NCBI RefSeq assembly: GCF_002026305.1
Contig: NZ_MVAB01000001.1
Location: 2,060,001-2,124,000 of the forward strand
Origin: Vagococcus martis
Lineage (GTDB): Bacteria; Bacillota; Bacilli; Lactobacillales; Vagococcaceae
Reading direction: 5' to 3'
Length of the DNA: 64,000 bases
The translations under genes and the position numbers were made by a program. Under the pieces are notes generated by a model. The model had not been told where the DNA came from, made no database searches, and saw nothing but the letters and a program-made list of their open reading frames with translations. Below, piece after piece: positions 9,193 to 17,951 of the stretch (within the stretch, counting starts at the first letter, position 1; each line of letters opens with the position of its first letter).

Positions 9193-9233
9193 AAAAAATC
9201 GCATTGATAGAATTTAATCTATCAACACGATTT
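9193..9233 (-). terminator. inward-facing hairpin terminator inside the ISA left end
   Basis: A 16-bp stem with two central wobble pairs (9196-9211 with 9218-9233), loop ATTTAA, is followed in the minus direction by six T. It lies between the IS left end and the transposase, so it should stop transcription entering from feoB. Confidence 0.7.
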
Positions 9234-9255
9234 AGTGTACAGCCGTTTTTTTGTA

Positions 9256-11169
9256 TTAAACTAAATGAAAGAGATGTGCTATAGCAGTTGTTAACATCGT
9301 AATACCAACACCAATGATAGTTGGAATAATAAATGAAGCGAACGTCCATTTTTTACTTTTTGTTTCTTTATAAATTGTAAGAAGAGTAGTAGAACATGGC
9401 CAATGATAAAGAGTAAATAAAATGACATTCATAGCTGTTAACCAAGTCCAACCATTACTTAATAAAAGTTGTCTGAATTGATCTAGTGAGCTAAAGTCTG
9501 TAATAGTACCAGTTGCCATGTAACCCATAATCATAATCGGAATAACAATTTCATTAGCAGGTAGTCCCAAGATAAAGGCCATTAAAATAGTACCATCTAA
9601 TCCCATAAGTCGAGCAAAAGGATCAATAAACCCTGTGACACTTTGTAAAATAGATTGATCTCCGATTGATACATTGGCTAATACCCAAATAATTAAACCA
9701 GCCGGTGCTGCAACAATAATAGCACGCCATAAAACAAATAATGTTCTGTCAAAAATTGAGCGAACAATAACTTGTCCCACTTGCGGTTTTCTATAAGGTG
9801 GTAATTCTAAAGTGAAAGAAGAGGGTATACCTTCTAAGATAGTTTTTGATAATAAACGTGAGACAAAAATAGTGGTAAACACACCAAGTAAAATAACTCC
9901 AGTTAAAAATGCTGCTGATTTGATTGAGCCAAGGAGTCCAACCGCTCCTCCTGTAAAGAAGACGGTGATAACGGTAATCAAAATAGGAAATCGACCGTTA
10001 CATGGTACAAAATTATTTGTAATAATGGCAATAAGTCTTTCTCTAGGAGAATCAATGATTCTAGCCCCAACAACACCGGCAGCGTTACAACCGAATCCCA
10101 TACACATGGTTAATGCTTGTTTTCCACATGCTCCGGCTTTTTGGAAATGCTTATCTAAGTTAAATGCAACACGAGGTAAGTAACCAAAGTCTTCTAATAA
10201 TGTGAACAATGGAAAGAAAATAGCCATAGGTGGCAACATCACTGCAACAACAGTTGATAAAACTTTATACACGCCATTAATCAACACATCACGTATAATA
10301 TGTGGGATACCCCAACTCGTTGTAATCACCATAAGCCAATTGCCAAATTTGTCAAAATTATCAGCTAGAAAATCTGAAGGACCATCCGCTCCTTCAATCG
10401 TAAACCAAAAGATAAGCATTAATAATAAAATCATAATAGGAATACCAGTGCTTTTTTGTGTGAGAAGCTTATCCAATTTTTGGTCTTTTAAATCGAAGTT
10501 TTTATCTTCAAATATCGTGACTTCTTTTGCAATGACACTTGCTCTATCAACAATCGCTAGTGTTTCAGTTTCTTTATCAGCATGAATTTGTTGCAAAGCT
10601 TCCATCATAAATGGATTTGATGTAATGTCACCATCAATGACTCCTTTTGTTTTTTCCATTAATGTATCAAGACCTTGTTTTTTTACAGCAGATGTTCCAA
10701 CGACTGGTACACCAAGTAATTCTTGTAGTTTTTCTAAATTAATATGGATTTTTTTCTTTTTGGCTTCATCTAGTAAGTTGACACACACAATAACGTTTGG
10801 TGTCAGTTGCATGATTTGTAACACTAGATTTAGATTTCGCTCTAGACTTGTTGCATCACAGACAACGATAGTTGCTTGGGATTCATTTGATTGAATGAAA
10901 TCTCGTGCGATTTCTTCTTCAGCTGAGTGAGCTGATAGGGAATAGGTACCAGGTAAATCGACCAAAATAAATCCTTGTCCCTCAAATTCAGTTCGTCCTT
11001 GAGCTAAATCAACGGTTTTTCCAGGCCAATTTCCAGTATGTTGTCTTAGTCCAGTTAGTTCGTTAAAAACTGAGCTTTTACCCACGTTAGGGTTTCCAGC
11101 TAATGTAATCACAACATCAGATTCTTTTTTGTGATCAATAACAAAGATTTCTTTTTCTTCAGTTGTCAT
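9256..11169 (-). CDS. feoB: ferrous iron transporter FeoB
   Basis: The protein has about 637 residues. An N-terminal cytosolic GTPase domain has G1 GNPNVGKS, G3 DLPGTYS and G4 NLLD. A membrane part follows with two gate regions (one containing CMGFGCNAAGV, the second PANEIVIPIM), about 8-10 helices in all. It imports Fe2+. The chosen start is the ATG at 11169 (MTTEEKEIF) with GGAGG 9 bases upstream; it overlaps the feoA stop by 11 bases, so the two are translationally coupled. The length is slightly short for the family (about 660-770). ISA sits 11 bases after its stop codon. Confidence 0.93.
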   Translation of the reverse strand: MTTEEKEIFVIDHKKESDVVITLAGNPNVGKSSVFNELTGLRQHTGNWPGKTVDLAQGRTEFEGQGFILVDLPGTYSLSAHSAEEEIARDFIQSNESQATIVVCDATSLERNLNLVLQIMQLTPNVIVCVNLLDEAKKKKIHINLEKLQELLGVPVVGTSAVKKQGLDTLMEKTKGVIDGDITSNPFMMEALQQIHADKETETLAIVDRASVIAKEVTIFEDKNFDLKDQKLDKLLTQKSTGIPIMILLLMLIFWFTIEGADGPSDFLADNFDKFGNWLMVITTSWGIPHIIRDVLINGVYKVLSTVVAVMLPPMAIFFPLFTLLEDFGYLPRVAFNLDKHFQKAGACGKQALTMCMGFGCNAAGVVGARIIDSPRERLIAIITNNFVPCNGRFPILITVITVFFTGGAVGLLGSIKSAAFLTGVILLGVFTTIFVSRLLSKTILEGIPSSFTLELPPYRKPQVGQVIVRSIFDRTLFVLWRAIIVAAPAGLIIWVLANVSIGDQSILQSVTGFIDPFARLMGLDGTILMAFILGLPANEIVIPIMIMGYMATGTITDFSSLDQFRQLLLSNGWTWLTAMNVILFTLYHWPCSTTLLTIYKETKSKKWTFASFIIPTIIGVGITMLTTAIAHLFHLV

Positions 11170-11395
11170 CGCTATATACCTCCACATATTGTGCATCAGA
11201 ATTTCTTAATGCAATAGTTGTTCCTCTCAAACGGTAAGCAATCGGATCACTTTTTGGACTGATTAGTGATTTTTTGACAGTTGTTCCAGGATAGAAACCT
11301 AAGTCATATAGTCGTTGTTTCATATCTGCATCTGGATGAGAGATGTGAGAAATAGTTGCTTGGTCATTAAGGTTTAAATTTAATAAAGTTTTCAT
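11159..11395 (-). CDS. feoA: FeoA ferrous iron transport accessory protein
   Basis: This 78-residue SH3-like beta-barrel protein is typical of FeoA (LYDLGFYPGTTVKKSL...YRLRGTTIALRNSDAQYVEV). FeoA assists FeoB, probably by contacting its cytosolic domain. It is the first gene of the feoAB operon. RBS AAAAAAGGAAGCG precedes the ATG. A 14-bp inverted repeat lies 17 bases upstream of the start. Confidence 0.9.
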   Translation of the reverse strand: MKTLLNLNLNDQATISHISHPDADMKQRLYDLGFYPGTTVKKSLISPKSDPIAYRLRGTTIALRNSDAQYVEVYSDDN

Positions 11396-11411
11396 AATCT
11401 CGCTTCCTTTT

Positions 11412-11425
11412 TTAGGTTTACCTAA
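11412..11425 (-). promoter_or_regulatory. candidate metalloregulator operator upstream of feoA
   Basis: The perfect palindrome TTAGGT-TT-ACCTAA is followed upstream by a second half-site-like AACCTAATT (11441-11449). DtxR/MntR-family operators in Gram-positive bacteria commonly contain TTAGG...CCTAA. Its place just before the feoA RBS fits iron- or manganese-dependent repression. The identity of the regulator is inferred. Confidence 0.55.
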
Positions 11426-11557
11426 TTTAACTTTATTTTAAACCTAATTTATAGTTTAATCAACCCTTTCTGTTATGGTATAAAAATAACTACTTTTTTA
11501 TTGATTGTGATATATGATAGAATGAGATATTACCTAAAAAAGGAGTGCAAAAAAGAC

Positions 11558-12730
11558 ATGACAAATTTTTATGATAAGTATTATGTTGATCGTCATCAAA
11601 CAGACTCATTAAAATGGGATGGGGTTACAGAACGTTTTGGAAGTGAAGGACTACTTCCTTTGTGGGTAGCAGATATGGATTTTAAAATTCCTGAAGAGGT
11701 TCAAAATAAAATGATGGACAGAATCAATCATGGTGTGTTTGGTTATTCTGTCGTACCTAATTCATATTACCAAGCAGTGAAATCTTGGCAAAAAAACCAG
11801 CACAATGTTGAAGTTGAAAAAGATTGGTTACGTTTTACGACAGGTGTAGTCAATTCACTGCATTACTTAATTCAATGTTTTACAAAAGAACAAGAAGCTG
11901 TCATGATTTTTTCACCAGTATATTACCCGTTCTATGACGTGGTTAATGATAATAAACGCAAACTAGTGACATCTGATTTGGTGATTAATCAAGGTAGATA
12001 TGAGATTAATTATGAAGAGATGGAAGAAAAAATAAAAAAAGAAAACGTCAAAGCGTTAATTTTTTGTTCGCCACATAATCCAGTTGGACGTGTGTGGACA
12101 GTTGAAGAATTAAATATTGTATCTGACATTTGTCAAAAATATGATGTCTTATTGATTTCAGATGAGATTCATCAAGATTTTATAGCAAAAGGTCATACGT
12201 TTACTAGTTATTTAGGGGTAGAGGGTGTTAATTTTGATAAATTGATTGTGGTGAATGCTGCATCAAAATCATTTAACTTAGCGAGTTTACTTCATTCGCA
12301 TATTTTTATTCCATCAACTGATTTAAGAGCAAGATATGATGAATTTATCAAGACGATAATTAGTAATCCAACAAGTTTGATGGGAGTTATTGCTACACAA
12401 ACAAGTTACGAGTACGGAAAACAGTGGTTAAATGAACTGAATAAGACAATCGATGGAAATTTTGAGTTGATGAAAACACGGTTAAATGAATTATTACCAG
12501 AAGCGACTGTTTATGAAAAACAAGGAACTTATTTAACTTGGATTGATTTGTCCGCGTATATTACACAAGACAAAATGAAAGAAGTTATGCAAGAAAAGGC
12601 TAAAATAGCGATAGATTACGGTGAATGGTTTGGTGAAAATACTGGAACATTTATTAGAATTAATCTTGCAACTCATCCAAAAAATATTGAATTAGCCGTG
12701 ACGGGTTTAGAAAAAGCGCTAAAAAATTAG
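11558..12730 (+). CDS. MalY/PatB-type PLP aminotransferase, probable cystathionine beta-lyase
   Basis: The protein has about 390 residues and is fold-type I. It shows the N-terminal LPLWVADMDF motif diagnostic of the MalY/PatB subgroup, the HNPVGRVW loop, the Asp in LLISDEIHQD, and the Schiff-base Lys in NAASKSFNL. These enzymes cleave C-S bonds of cystathionine or cysteine conjugates. The start is the ATG at 11558 (AAAGGAG upstream, spacing rather long). It is divergent from feoA and monocistronic. Substrate cannot be fixed from sequence. Confidence 0.85.
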   Translation: MTNFYDKYYVDRHQTDSLKWDGVTERFGSEGLLPLWVADMDFKIPEEVQNKMMDRINHGVFGYSVVPNSYYQAVKSWQKNQHNVEVEKDWLRFTTGVVNSLHYLIQCFTKEQEAVMIFSPVYYPFYDVVNDNKRKLVTSDLVINQGRYEINYEEMEEKIKKENVKALIFCSPHNPVGRVWTVEELNIVSDICQKYDVLLISDEIHQDFIAKGHTFTSYLGVEGVNFDKLIVVNAASKSFNLASLLHSHIFIPSTDLRARYDEFIKTIISNPTSLMGVIATQTSYEYGKQWLNELNKTIDGNFELMKTRLNELLPEATVYEKQGTYLTWIDLSAYITQDKMKEVMQEKAKIAIDYGEWFGENTGTFIRINLATHPKNIELAVTGLEKALKN

Positions 12731-12833
12731 TAATTTTTAAAATTTATTTAAGGTTTCCCTAAAACACCAAGAATTATATTAGTCAATATGGTAGAATTAG
12801 TGTTATAAATCTGGTAAGTTTGGGAGATGCGTA

Positions 12834-13778
12834 ATGGATAATAATTCAAGAAGACATAAAAAAGTAAAAAAGAAATCAAGTGGATTAAAAAAAACGGTAA
12901 TTGCCTTATTGACAATTTTACTTGTGATTTTGGCAGGAACAGGCATTTTCTTAGCTAAAACTTATTTTGATGTAAAAGATGTTGCAAACAAAGTAAGTGC
13001 ACCAGTCGAAGGACGACCTGATGATAAAAATATTCAAGAAGGTCAACCGTTTTCAGTATTACTTTTAGGAATAGATACAGGTGATTTTGGACGTAATGAT
13101 GTGGGACGTTCTGATACAATGCTTGTGGCAACAGTTAATCCTAAAGAAAAGAAAACGACATTGATTAGTATTCCGCGTGATACAAGAACAGAGATTGTCG
13201 GACATGATACGGTTGAAAAAGTGGCTCATGCTTATGCGTATGGTCAAGCCAAAATGGCGATGGATACAGTAGACAATTTGTTAGATATGAAATTAAATCA
13301 TTATGTCTGGATCAATATGATGGGATTTGAAGACTTGGTCAATGCAGTTGATGGAGTAGAGGTCACAAACAAATTTGAATTTAAGCAAGATGGTATGACA
13401 TTTAAAAAAGGTCCAATCAAATTAAACGGTGAAGAAGCACTTGCCTATACTCGTATGCGATATGAAGATCCTAATGGTGATTATGGACGTCAAGCGCGTC
13501 AACAGCAAGTCATCGAAGCCATTGCCAATAAAGTATTAGGTTTTACAGGGGTTAAACGGTACAAAGATATTTTAAAAGCAATTGAAAATAATATGAAGAC
13601 AGATTTAGAACCAGAAGAAATGTTTGATATAGCCATGAAGTATCGTGACAGTTTTAAAAATGTTCAGAGTGAAACACTTCAAGGGGAAGGCGTTATGATT
13701 GATGGCATTTCTTATCAAGAAATTCCTCAAACAGAATTAGTGCGTGTTCAAAACTTGATTAAATCACAACTTCAGTAA
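12834..13778 (+). CDS. LytR-CpsA-Psr (LCP) family cell-wall ligase
   Basis: The protein has 314 residues: a short Lys-rich cytosolic tail, one membrane helix (about 21-43) and an extracellular LCP domain with the conserved LLLGIDTGDFGRNDVGRSDTM and ISIPRDTRT motifs (Arg/Asp residues that bind polyprenyl pyrophosphate and Mg2+). LCP enzymes transfer wall teichoic acid or capsule precursors from the lipid carrier to peptidoglycan. Length and topology are typical. RBS GGGAG precedes the ATG. It is monocistronic, with IS remnants downstream. Confidence 0.9.
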   Translation: MDNNSRRHKKVKKKSSGLKKTVIALLTILLVILAGTGIFLAKTYFDVKDVANKVSAPVEGRPDDKNIQEGQPFSVLLLGIDTGDFGRNDVGRSDTMLVATVNPKEKKTTLISIPRDTRTEIVGHDTVEKVAHAYAYGQAKMAMDTVDNLLDMKLNHYVWINMMGFEDLVNAVDGVEVTNKFEFKQDGMTFKKGPIKLNGEEALAYTRMRYEDPNGDYGRQARQQQVIEAIANKVLGFTGVKRYKDILKAIENNMKTDLEPEEMFDIAMKYRDSFKNVQSETLQGEGVMIDGISYQEIPQTELVRVQNLIKSQLQ

Positions 13779-13872
13779 GTACAAGGGTAGTTCTAGTTCT
13801 TGTCATTTAATTATTATGAAGTAAATTGAAAATTTGACTTTTTGTCAAATTGTATCGATTAGTTAAATTTAT

Positions 13873-13916
13873 AAGATGATGAGTATGAGAGTAATCTCAG
13901 ATTTATCATCTTTTTT
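13873..13916 (+). terminator. terminator after the LCP gene
   Basis: The stem AAGATGAT/ATCATCTT with an inner GAG/CTC is followed by TTTTTT. Confidence 0.65.
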
Positions 13917-13932
13917 AGTTGTTTTATTTTTC

Positions 13933-14560
13933 AAATTAAGCTAGACAAAATATCATTGTCTACATAACTCAAAAATACTTCCAATGGTGTTTTATAGTTT
14001 AATGATTTTCTAGGAATATTATGTCTTTTAGATGCGATAGATTGGATAAAAGATTCCTTAACTTTGTTGAAGTCCATTTGTTTAGGCAATCCATCTTTAC
14101 GTAATAACCCATTAGACCGTTCATTTAAGAATCGTTTTGAGGGTGTTCCTGAATCGTCAAAATAAATATCAATATCATTTAGATTGCTGATTGATTTCCA
14201 ATTAGAAAATTCTTTACCACAATCGAATGTGATTGATTTAAATGGATGGCATGGAAACTTTTTAAACCAATTCTTTAAACTATTTTCGATATCTATTGCT
14301 CGTTTGCCTATTGGTTTTAACATAATAATCACTTTCTATAGTCTTTATTACGTTGGTAGATGGTTCTTTTAAAGGCTTTTTTGCCTCTTTTTTCTTTATA
14401 ACCATTTCATTATCAGATAAAGAAATAGGACGTCTGCCACAATTTTTTTTATTATTTTTGTATCTTTTATAGTAATCTAGTGCAGATAGCCCCTCGTCAA
14501 AAGCTTTGTAAACATTATATATAGTCTATTTTACTCGTTTCAATTGTTTTATAACGTATG
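13933..14560 (-). mobile_element. IS30-family remnant with broken transposase
   Basis: The left end AAATTAAGCTAGACAA matches the termini of the related remnant at 38334-38986. A reading frame at 13931-14332 (minus) encodes the C-terminal part of an IS30-type integrase core (ITFDCGKEFSNW, LNERSNGLLRKD, final NYKTPLEVF). Upstream codons at 14333-14560 correspond to the N-terminal part in other frames. The 5' end is lost where an IS200-like end begins. It is non-functional. Family assignment rests on the integrase motifs. Confidence 0.75.
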
Positions 14561-14574
14561 TTTATATGTTTTGA

Positions 14575-14864
14575 AAACCACCTGCTGTGCGGGTGGTTCT
14601 AAAGAGTTTTTAGCGTGGTATTAAAAAATCCTCCTAAAATGATAAGAAAGATTAGGTTTCCCGACCACAACATATCAATCATATAGGAGGTTCCTTATGA
14701 AAAAGGACAATCAAAGTTTATCACACACAACATGGAAATGTAAGTATCATATCATTTTTGCACCTAAATACAGACGACAAATTATTTATGGAAAATACAA
14801 ACAGAGTATCGGAGAAATTCTAAGACTGCTATGTGAGAGAAAAGGCGTTGAAATAATTCGTTGA
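14575..14864 (+). mobile_element. 5' fragment of an IS200/IS605-family element
   Basis: The subterminal hairpin ACCACC...GGTGGT (about 14576-14597) is typical of IS200 left ends. A second stem pairs CCTCCTA (14630-14636) with TAGGAGG (14684-14690), hiding the tnpA ribosome binding site, which is the known translational brake of IS200. The element is cut off at 14864 by an ISL3 remnant. Confidence 0.75.
14697..14864 (+). pseudogene. tnpA: truncated IS200 transposase TnpA (Y1 HUH family)
   Basis: The ORF encodes the first 55 residues of a Y1 transposase (TWKCKYHIIFAPKYRRQ is the recognisable N-terminal motif) and then hits TGA at the junction with the ISC remnant. The HUH histidines and the catalytic tyrosine, which lie further on in a protein of about 150 residues, are absent, so it cannot be active. 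RBS TAGGAGG is present but sequestered. Confidence 0.8.
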
Positions 14865-15675
14865 TTTTTTAAAAGGAATTTCCAATTTGATTTCAGTTTA
14901 TTAGCCTCTGATTTTTTCTTTTGGCGAATCAATACTTTCATTTCCCGTACCCTAAATTCATTAAAAGCAGTATTTAAATGCTTTATAACATGGAATCGAT
15001 CGATGATGATATTGGCAGATGGAAAGACTTTTTTAGTCAATTGAAAACAGGCAGCGTTCATATCAGTGACTAGAAATTTTACTTTCTGTCGTTCTTCTAA
15101 GGGCGTACGATTAAAATAAACAGTGAGTTTGTTTAATTTCCGACTAGGTAGTATATAAACTAATTCTCCTGTTTTTCCATCGGCACAAATAAAGCTCATC
15201 TTGTCTTCTCTACTAGCATGTGATCTAAATTCATCTATCTTTAAAACTTCAGGAAACTACAGGGGGATAAGTTGGTGAGGGAGTTGTGTTTCAACGGACT
15301 TAAGTACCCTTAAAACAGTGGTTAACGAGACTTGACACATTTTAGCGATTAACGTCATAGACATTTTTTCAGTTAGAAGTTCTAATATCTTCAAGGTGAT
15401 AAGCCTACTAATATGACAATTTTTTTCAACAATTGAGCATTGGGCAGTCCAATTGTGGTTACAATTTTTACAATGGAAATGTTGTTTCTTTAACTTTAAA
15501 ATGATAGGTAGGTTTTGATAGGGTAATAGGAGAATAAGTCCTTTTGATAATTAAAGTATTCTTTCAGTTACTGTTAATATCTACTATACTAGTTAAATCT
15601 AAATTATCATTTATTATTCTCAGCATTTTTTTGATATGATTAATCTTGATATGTTATCTTTTAGATTATAGAGCC
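14865..15675 (-). mobile_element. ISC copy 1, degraded ISL3-family remnant
   Basis: A third ISL3 type, distinct from ISA and ISB. Its left end GGCTCTATAATCT reads inward from 15675. The transposase is scattered over several frames: N-terminal pieces at about 15360-15640, and a central DDE part at 14865-15199 (MSFICADGKTGEL, TDMNAACFQL, IIDRFHVIKHLN). The C-terminal third is missing at the IS200 junction. Frames are interrupted, so it is a pseudogene. Homologous remnant: 38990-39724. Confidence 0.75.
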
Positions 15676-15685
15676 AAAATTTTTA

Positions 15686-15714
15686 GGGAATTGACTAGTC
15701 AATTCCCTTTTTTT
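15686..15714 (+). terminator. orphan terminator: 22-bp perfect palindrome plus T-run
   Basis: Positions 15686-15707 form a perfect palindrome (arm GGGAATTGACT) followed by seven T. It lies between the ISC end and upp, without an intact gene directly upstream. It probably belonged to a gene now displaced or lost; it insulates upp from IS transcription. Confidence 0.75.
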
Positions 15715-15757
15715 CGGCTACAATAGATAAGAATAAAATTTAAAGGAGAATCGCATT

Positions 15758-16387
15758 ATGGGAAAATTTCAAGTGATAGATCATCCGTTAATTCAACACA
15801 AATTAACAATTATCAGAGAGAAAAATTGTGGAACAAAGGTTTTTAGAGAAGTTGTTGATGAGATTGCTATGCTAATGGCTTACGAGGTATCTCGCGATAT
15901 GCCTTTAGAAGATATTGAAATTGAAACACCAATGGGAACGTCAGTGCAAAAAACGTTAACAGGTAAGAAAGTAGCGATTATCCCAATATTAAGAGCTGGA
16001 ATTGGTATGGTTGATGGTATGTTAGAATTAATACCAGCAGCAAAAGTTGGACACGTTGGTTTGTATCGTGATCATGACACACTAGAACCAGTTGAATATT
16101 TTGTAAAATTACCAGCAGATATTGCTGATAGACAATTATTTGTAGTTGATCCAATGTTAGCAACAGGTGGTTCAGCAATCATGGCAATCGACTTATTAAA
16201 ACGTCGTGGTGCAACAAATATTAAATTTGTTTGTTTAGTAGCAGCTCCTGAAGGGGTAAAAGCTTTACAAGAAGCTCATCCTGATGTAGATATCTACACA
16301 GCAGGTTTAGATGAAAAATTAAATGACGAAGGTTACATCGTACCAGGGTTAGGTGATGCTGGTGACCGTTTATTTGGAACAAAATAA
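15758..16387 (+). CDS. upp: uracil phosphoribosyltransferase
   Basis: This 209-residue enzyme salvages uracil to UMP with PRPP. It shows the PRPP loop [10 protein letters not shown] and the uracil-binding C-terminal region ([18 protein letters not shown]). Length is exactly that of the family. RBS AAAGGAGAA lies 7-8 bases before the ATG. It is monocistronic with its own terminator. glyA, a common upstream neighbour in Firmicutes, is not here; IS remnants occupy that side. Confidence 0.96.
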   Translation: MGKFQVIDHPLIQHKLTIIREKNCGTKVFREVVDEIAMLMAYEVSRDMPLEDIEIETPMGTSVQKTLTGKKVAIIPILRAGIGMVDGMLELIPAAKVGHVGLYRDHDTLEPVEYFVKLPADIADRQLFVVDPMLATGGSAIMAIDLLKRRGATNIKFVCLVAAPEGVKALQEAHPDVDIYTAGLDEKLNDEGYIVPGLGDAGDRLFGTK

Positions 16388-16396
16388 TAAGATTTA

Positions 16397-16431
16397 AAAG
16401 AGATCAGACTACATATTCTGGTCTCTTTTTT
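16397..16431 (+). terminator. upp terminator
   Basis: The 11-bp stem AAGAGATCAGA/TCTGGTCTCTT (one wobble) is followed by TTTTTT. Confidence 0.85.
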
Positions 16432-16603
16432 GTGAAAAAAAATCTTTTTTCTATTGTCAATAGGACAAACCTATTAAAATAACTATTAGATTCCATAATA
16501 TTCTATAACTTGTAATCGGTTGCAAATCATTATAAATTAAACTTATATTTTGCGCAAATATATACAAATGATTGTAATCAAAATAAACTCAAGGGAGAAG
16601 GTT

Positions 16604-17830
16604 ATGGAAAATATTGTCATTGAGAAAAGGATTAAAAATCCTTTATTAAGTGGTGTTGTATCAGTTATATTTTTAATCGTATTTGCGTCAGCGGGATGGA
16701 TTATTTGGTCTAACTTTTGGCAGTTGATTATTGGATTAGTAGGTGGAGAAGCAGTTAGCAGCTTACCAACAGAAATTCAGGGACATTTCTTTAAAGAATC
16801 TGTGGAAGGAACATTTTTTTGGATGGTTATTTCTACATGGGTTTGGTTTAGTTTGAACCTTGGTAATTATGGAAAATACTCACGAAATCTAAGTAACTTA
16901 AAAACAGGTATTAGATATACATTATTAGCATTTTTAGTAGGAATTATTGGATTTAGTTTATTTGTTACATTTTTAGGATTATGGTGGGAACCATTTAGTT
17001 GGCAAGTGTTGTTTAGACCCAGAAGTGAACAACAAGCACTTCTAGCTATTAAGGGATGGTCAGCAATCAATTTCTTTGCCTTATCAGTGATATTGACACA
17101 AATTCCTTTAGTTAGTTTATTTGGTAAATACCCATTTAGCCAATATAGTAAATCTAATTGGTCAATGTCGTTTGGAACACTATTTTTAGGATTATTCCTA
17201 GCTTTATTTAACTGGGTAGTTTTCATTGTGCCAAGTTTTTTCCAATTACAAGTTGATGGAGTTGCGATTACTCAAGTGCCATTTGGATCATGGTCAACAG
17301 CCATTGCTTGGTGTCAATTATTTATCTTCTTCTTTTTATTACCAGAAGAAGGAATGGAAGGATACCCTCAAAAACTGATTACAACTCGTCAACCATTTTC
17401 AGGATTGATTGGTTTAGCCATTGCAGTTGGTGGAGCTTTTATCATGTTACCTATTCTAAGCAATCTATTAACTCCAATTGCAACAGAAGTTGGTATTGAC
17501 CCAGATTTAGCAGTAGCATCATTTGTACTGACAATTATTAATGTGTTGCTAACATGGCATCATCATTTTGATGATTACCCAAATAAAGAATTAGTACCTT
17601 CAACTTGGAAACGTATCTTAATTCAATTAGTTATCGTTATAGCAGTCGGGTCTGTACTTGGAATACTATGGCTTAAAACATTGCATTTATGGCCATTTGG
17701 TGGCAATCATTTAGGACTAGAACATCCAATGTTAGGCGTTTTAGGTGGACAATTTGTTTATATGATGCCAATGTTATTTATGAATACATTCTTTGATAAA
17801 TGGCCGATGTCATTTTACAAGGAAAAATAA
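16604..17830 (+). CDS. unknown polytopic membrane protein
   Basis: The protein has 408 residues, with about nine or ten hydrophobic helices and many Trp residues. I do not recognise a transporter signature, ATP-binding motif or catalytic site. The start is the ATG at 16604 (GGGAGAAGGTT upstream); the frame is open further upstream, but no RBS supports an earlier start. It lies alone between two terminators. A conserved-looking HHHFDDYPNKE loop follows a late helix and could bind a metal; that is speculation. Confidence 0.7.
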   Translation: MENIVIEKRIKNPLLSGVVSVIFLIVFASAGWIIWSNFWQLIIGLVGGEAVSSLPTEIQGHFFKESVEGTFFWMVISTWVWFSLNLGNYGKYSRNLSNLKTGIRYTLLAFLVGIIGFSLFVTFLGLWWEPFSWQVLFRPRSEQQALLAIKGWSAINFFALSVILTQIPLVSLFGKYPFSQYSKSNWSMSFGTLFLGLFLALFNWVVFIVPSFFQLQVDGVAITQVPFGSWSTAIAWCQLFIFFFLLPEEGMEGYPQKLITTRQPFSGLIGLAIAVGGAFIMLPILSNLLTPIATEVGIDPDLAVASFVLTIINVLLTWHHHFDDYPNKELVPSTWKRILIQLVIVIAVGSVLGILWLKTLHLWPFGGNHLGLEHPMLGVLGGQFVYMMPMLFMNTFFDKWPMSFYKEK

Positions 17831-17839
17831 TCAAAATAA

Positions 17840-17864
17840 AAACCGTCTTTATGGCGGTTTTTTT
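17840..17864 (+). terminator. terminator after the polytopic membrane protein
   Basis: The stem AAACCGTC/GGCGGTTT with loop TTTAT is followed by a T-run. Confidence 0.85.
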
Positions 17865-17882
17865 CTTTTGCTAAAAATTACT

Positions 17883-17923
17883 TGATTAGTCGTAGTAAAA
17901 ATGATAGACTGTGTTTACTACGA
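17883..17923 (+). promoter_or_regulatory. PadR promoter with a candidate autoregulatory operator
   Basis: Perfect 10-bp inverted repeats, TCGTAGTAAA (17890-17899) and TTTACTACGA (17914-17923), are separated by 14 bases. A promoter-like TTGATT (17883-17888) and TAGACT (17905-17910) overlap them, so a dimer bound here would cover the -10 region. The gene downstream is a PadR repressor, and PadR proteins usually repress themselves. Confidence 0.65.
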
Positions 17924-17951
17924 TAGATAAAGTAATTTATGAGGTGATTGA

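Larger units (their letters stand above)
7734..9244 (-). mobile_element. ISA copy 1, intact ISL3-family insertion sequence
   Basis: The element is 1511 bp, the same length as copy 3 at 44995-46505. Its ends are GGCTCTATGTCAAATCGTG (here at 7734) and GGCTGTACACTAAATCGTG (reading inward from 9244), giving imperfect terminal inverted repeats. Flanking octamers are ATTTTTTT and GTTTTTTT, a target duplication with one mismatch. It carries one intact transposase and an inward-facing hairpin terminator near the left end. Insertion is in the T-tract of the copZ/feoB terminator. Confidence 0.9.

Noticed and set aside
9113-9349. 79-residue N-terminal extension of the ISA copy 1 transposase
   Set aside because: The frame crosses the IS left end into feoB; ISA copy 3 has no such extension and the RBS supports 9112.
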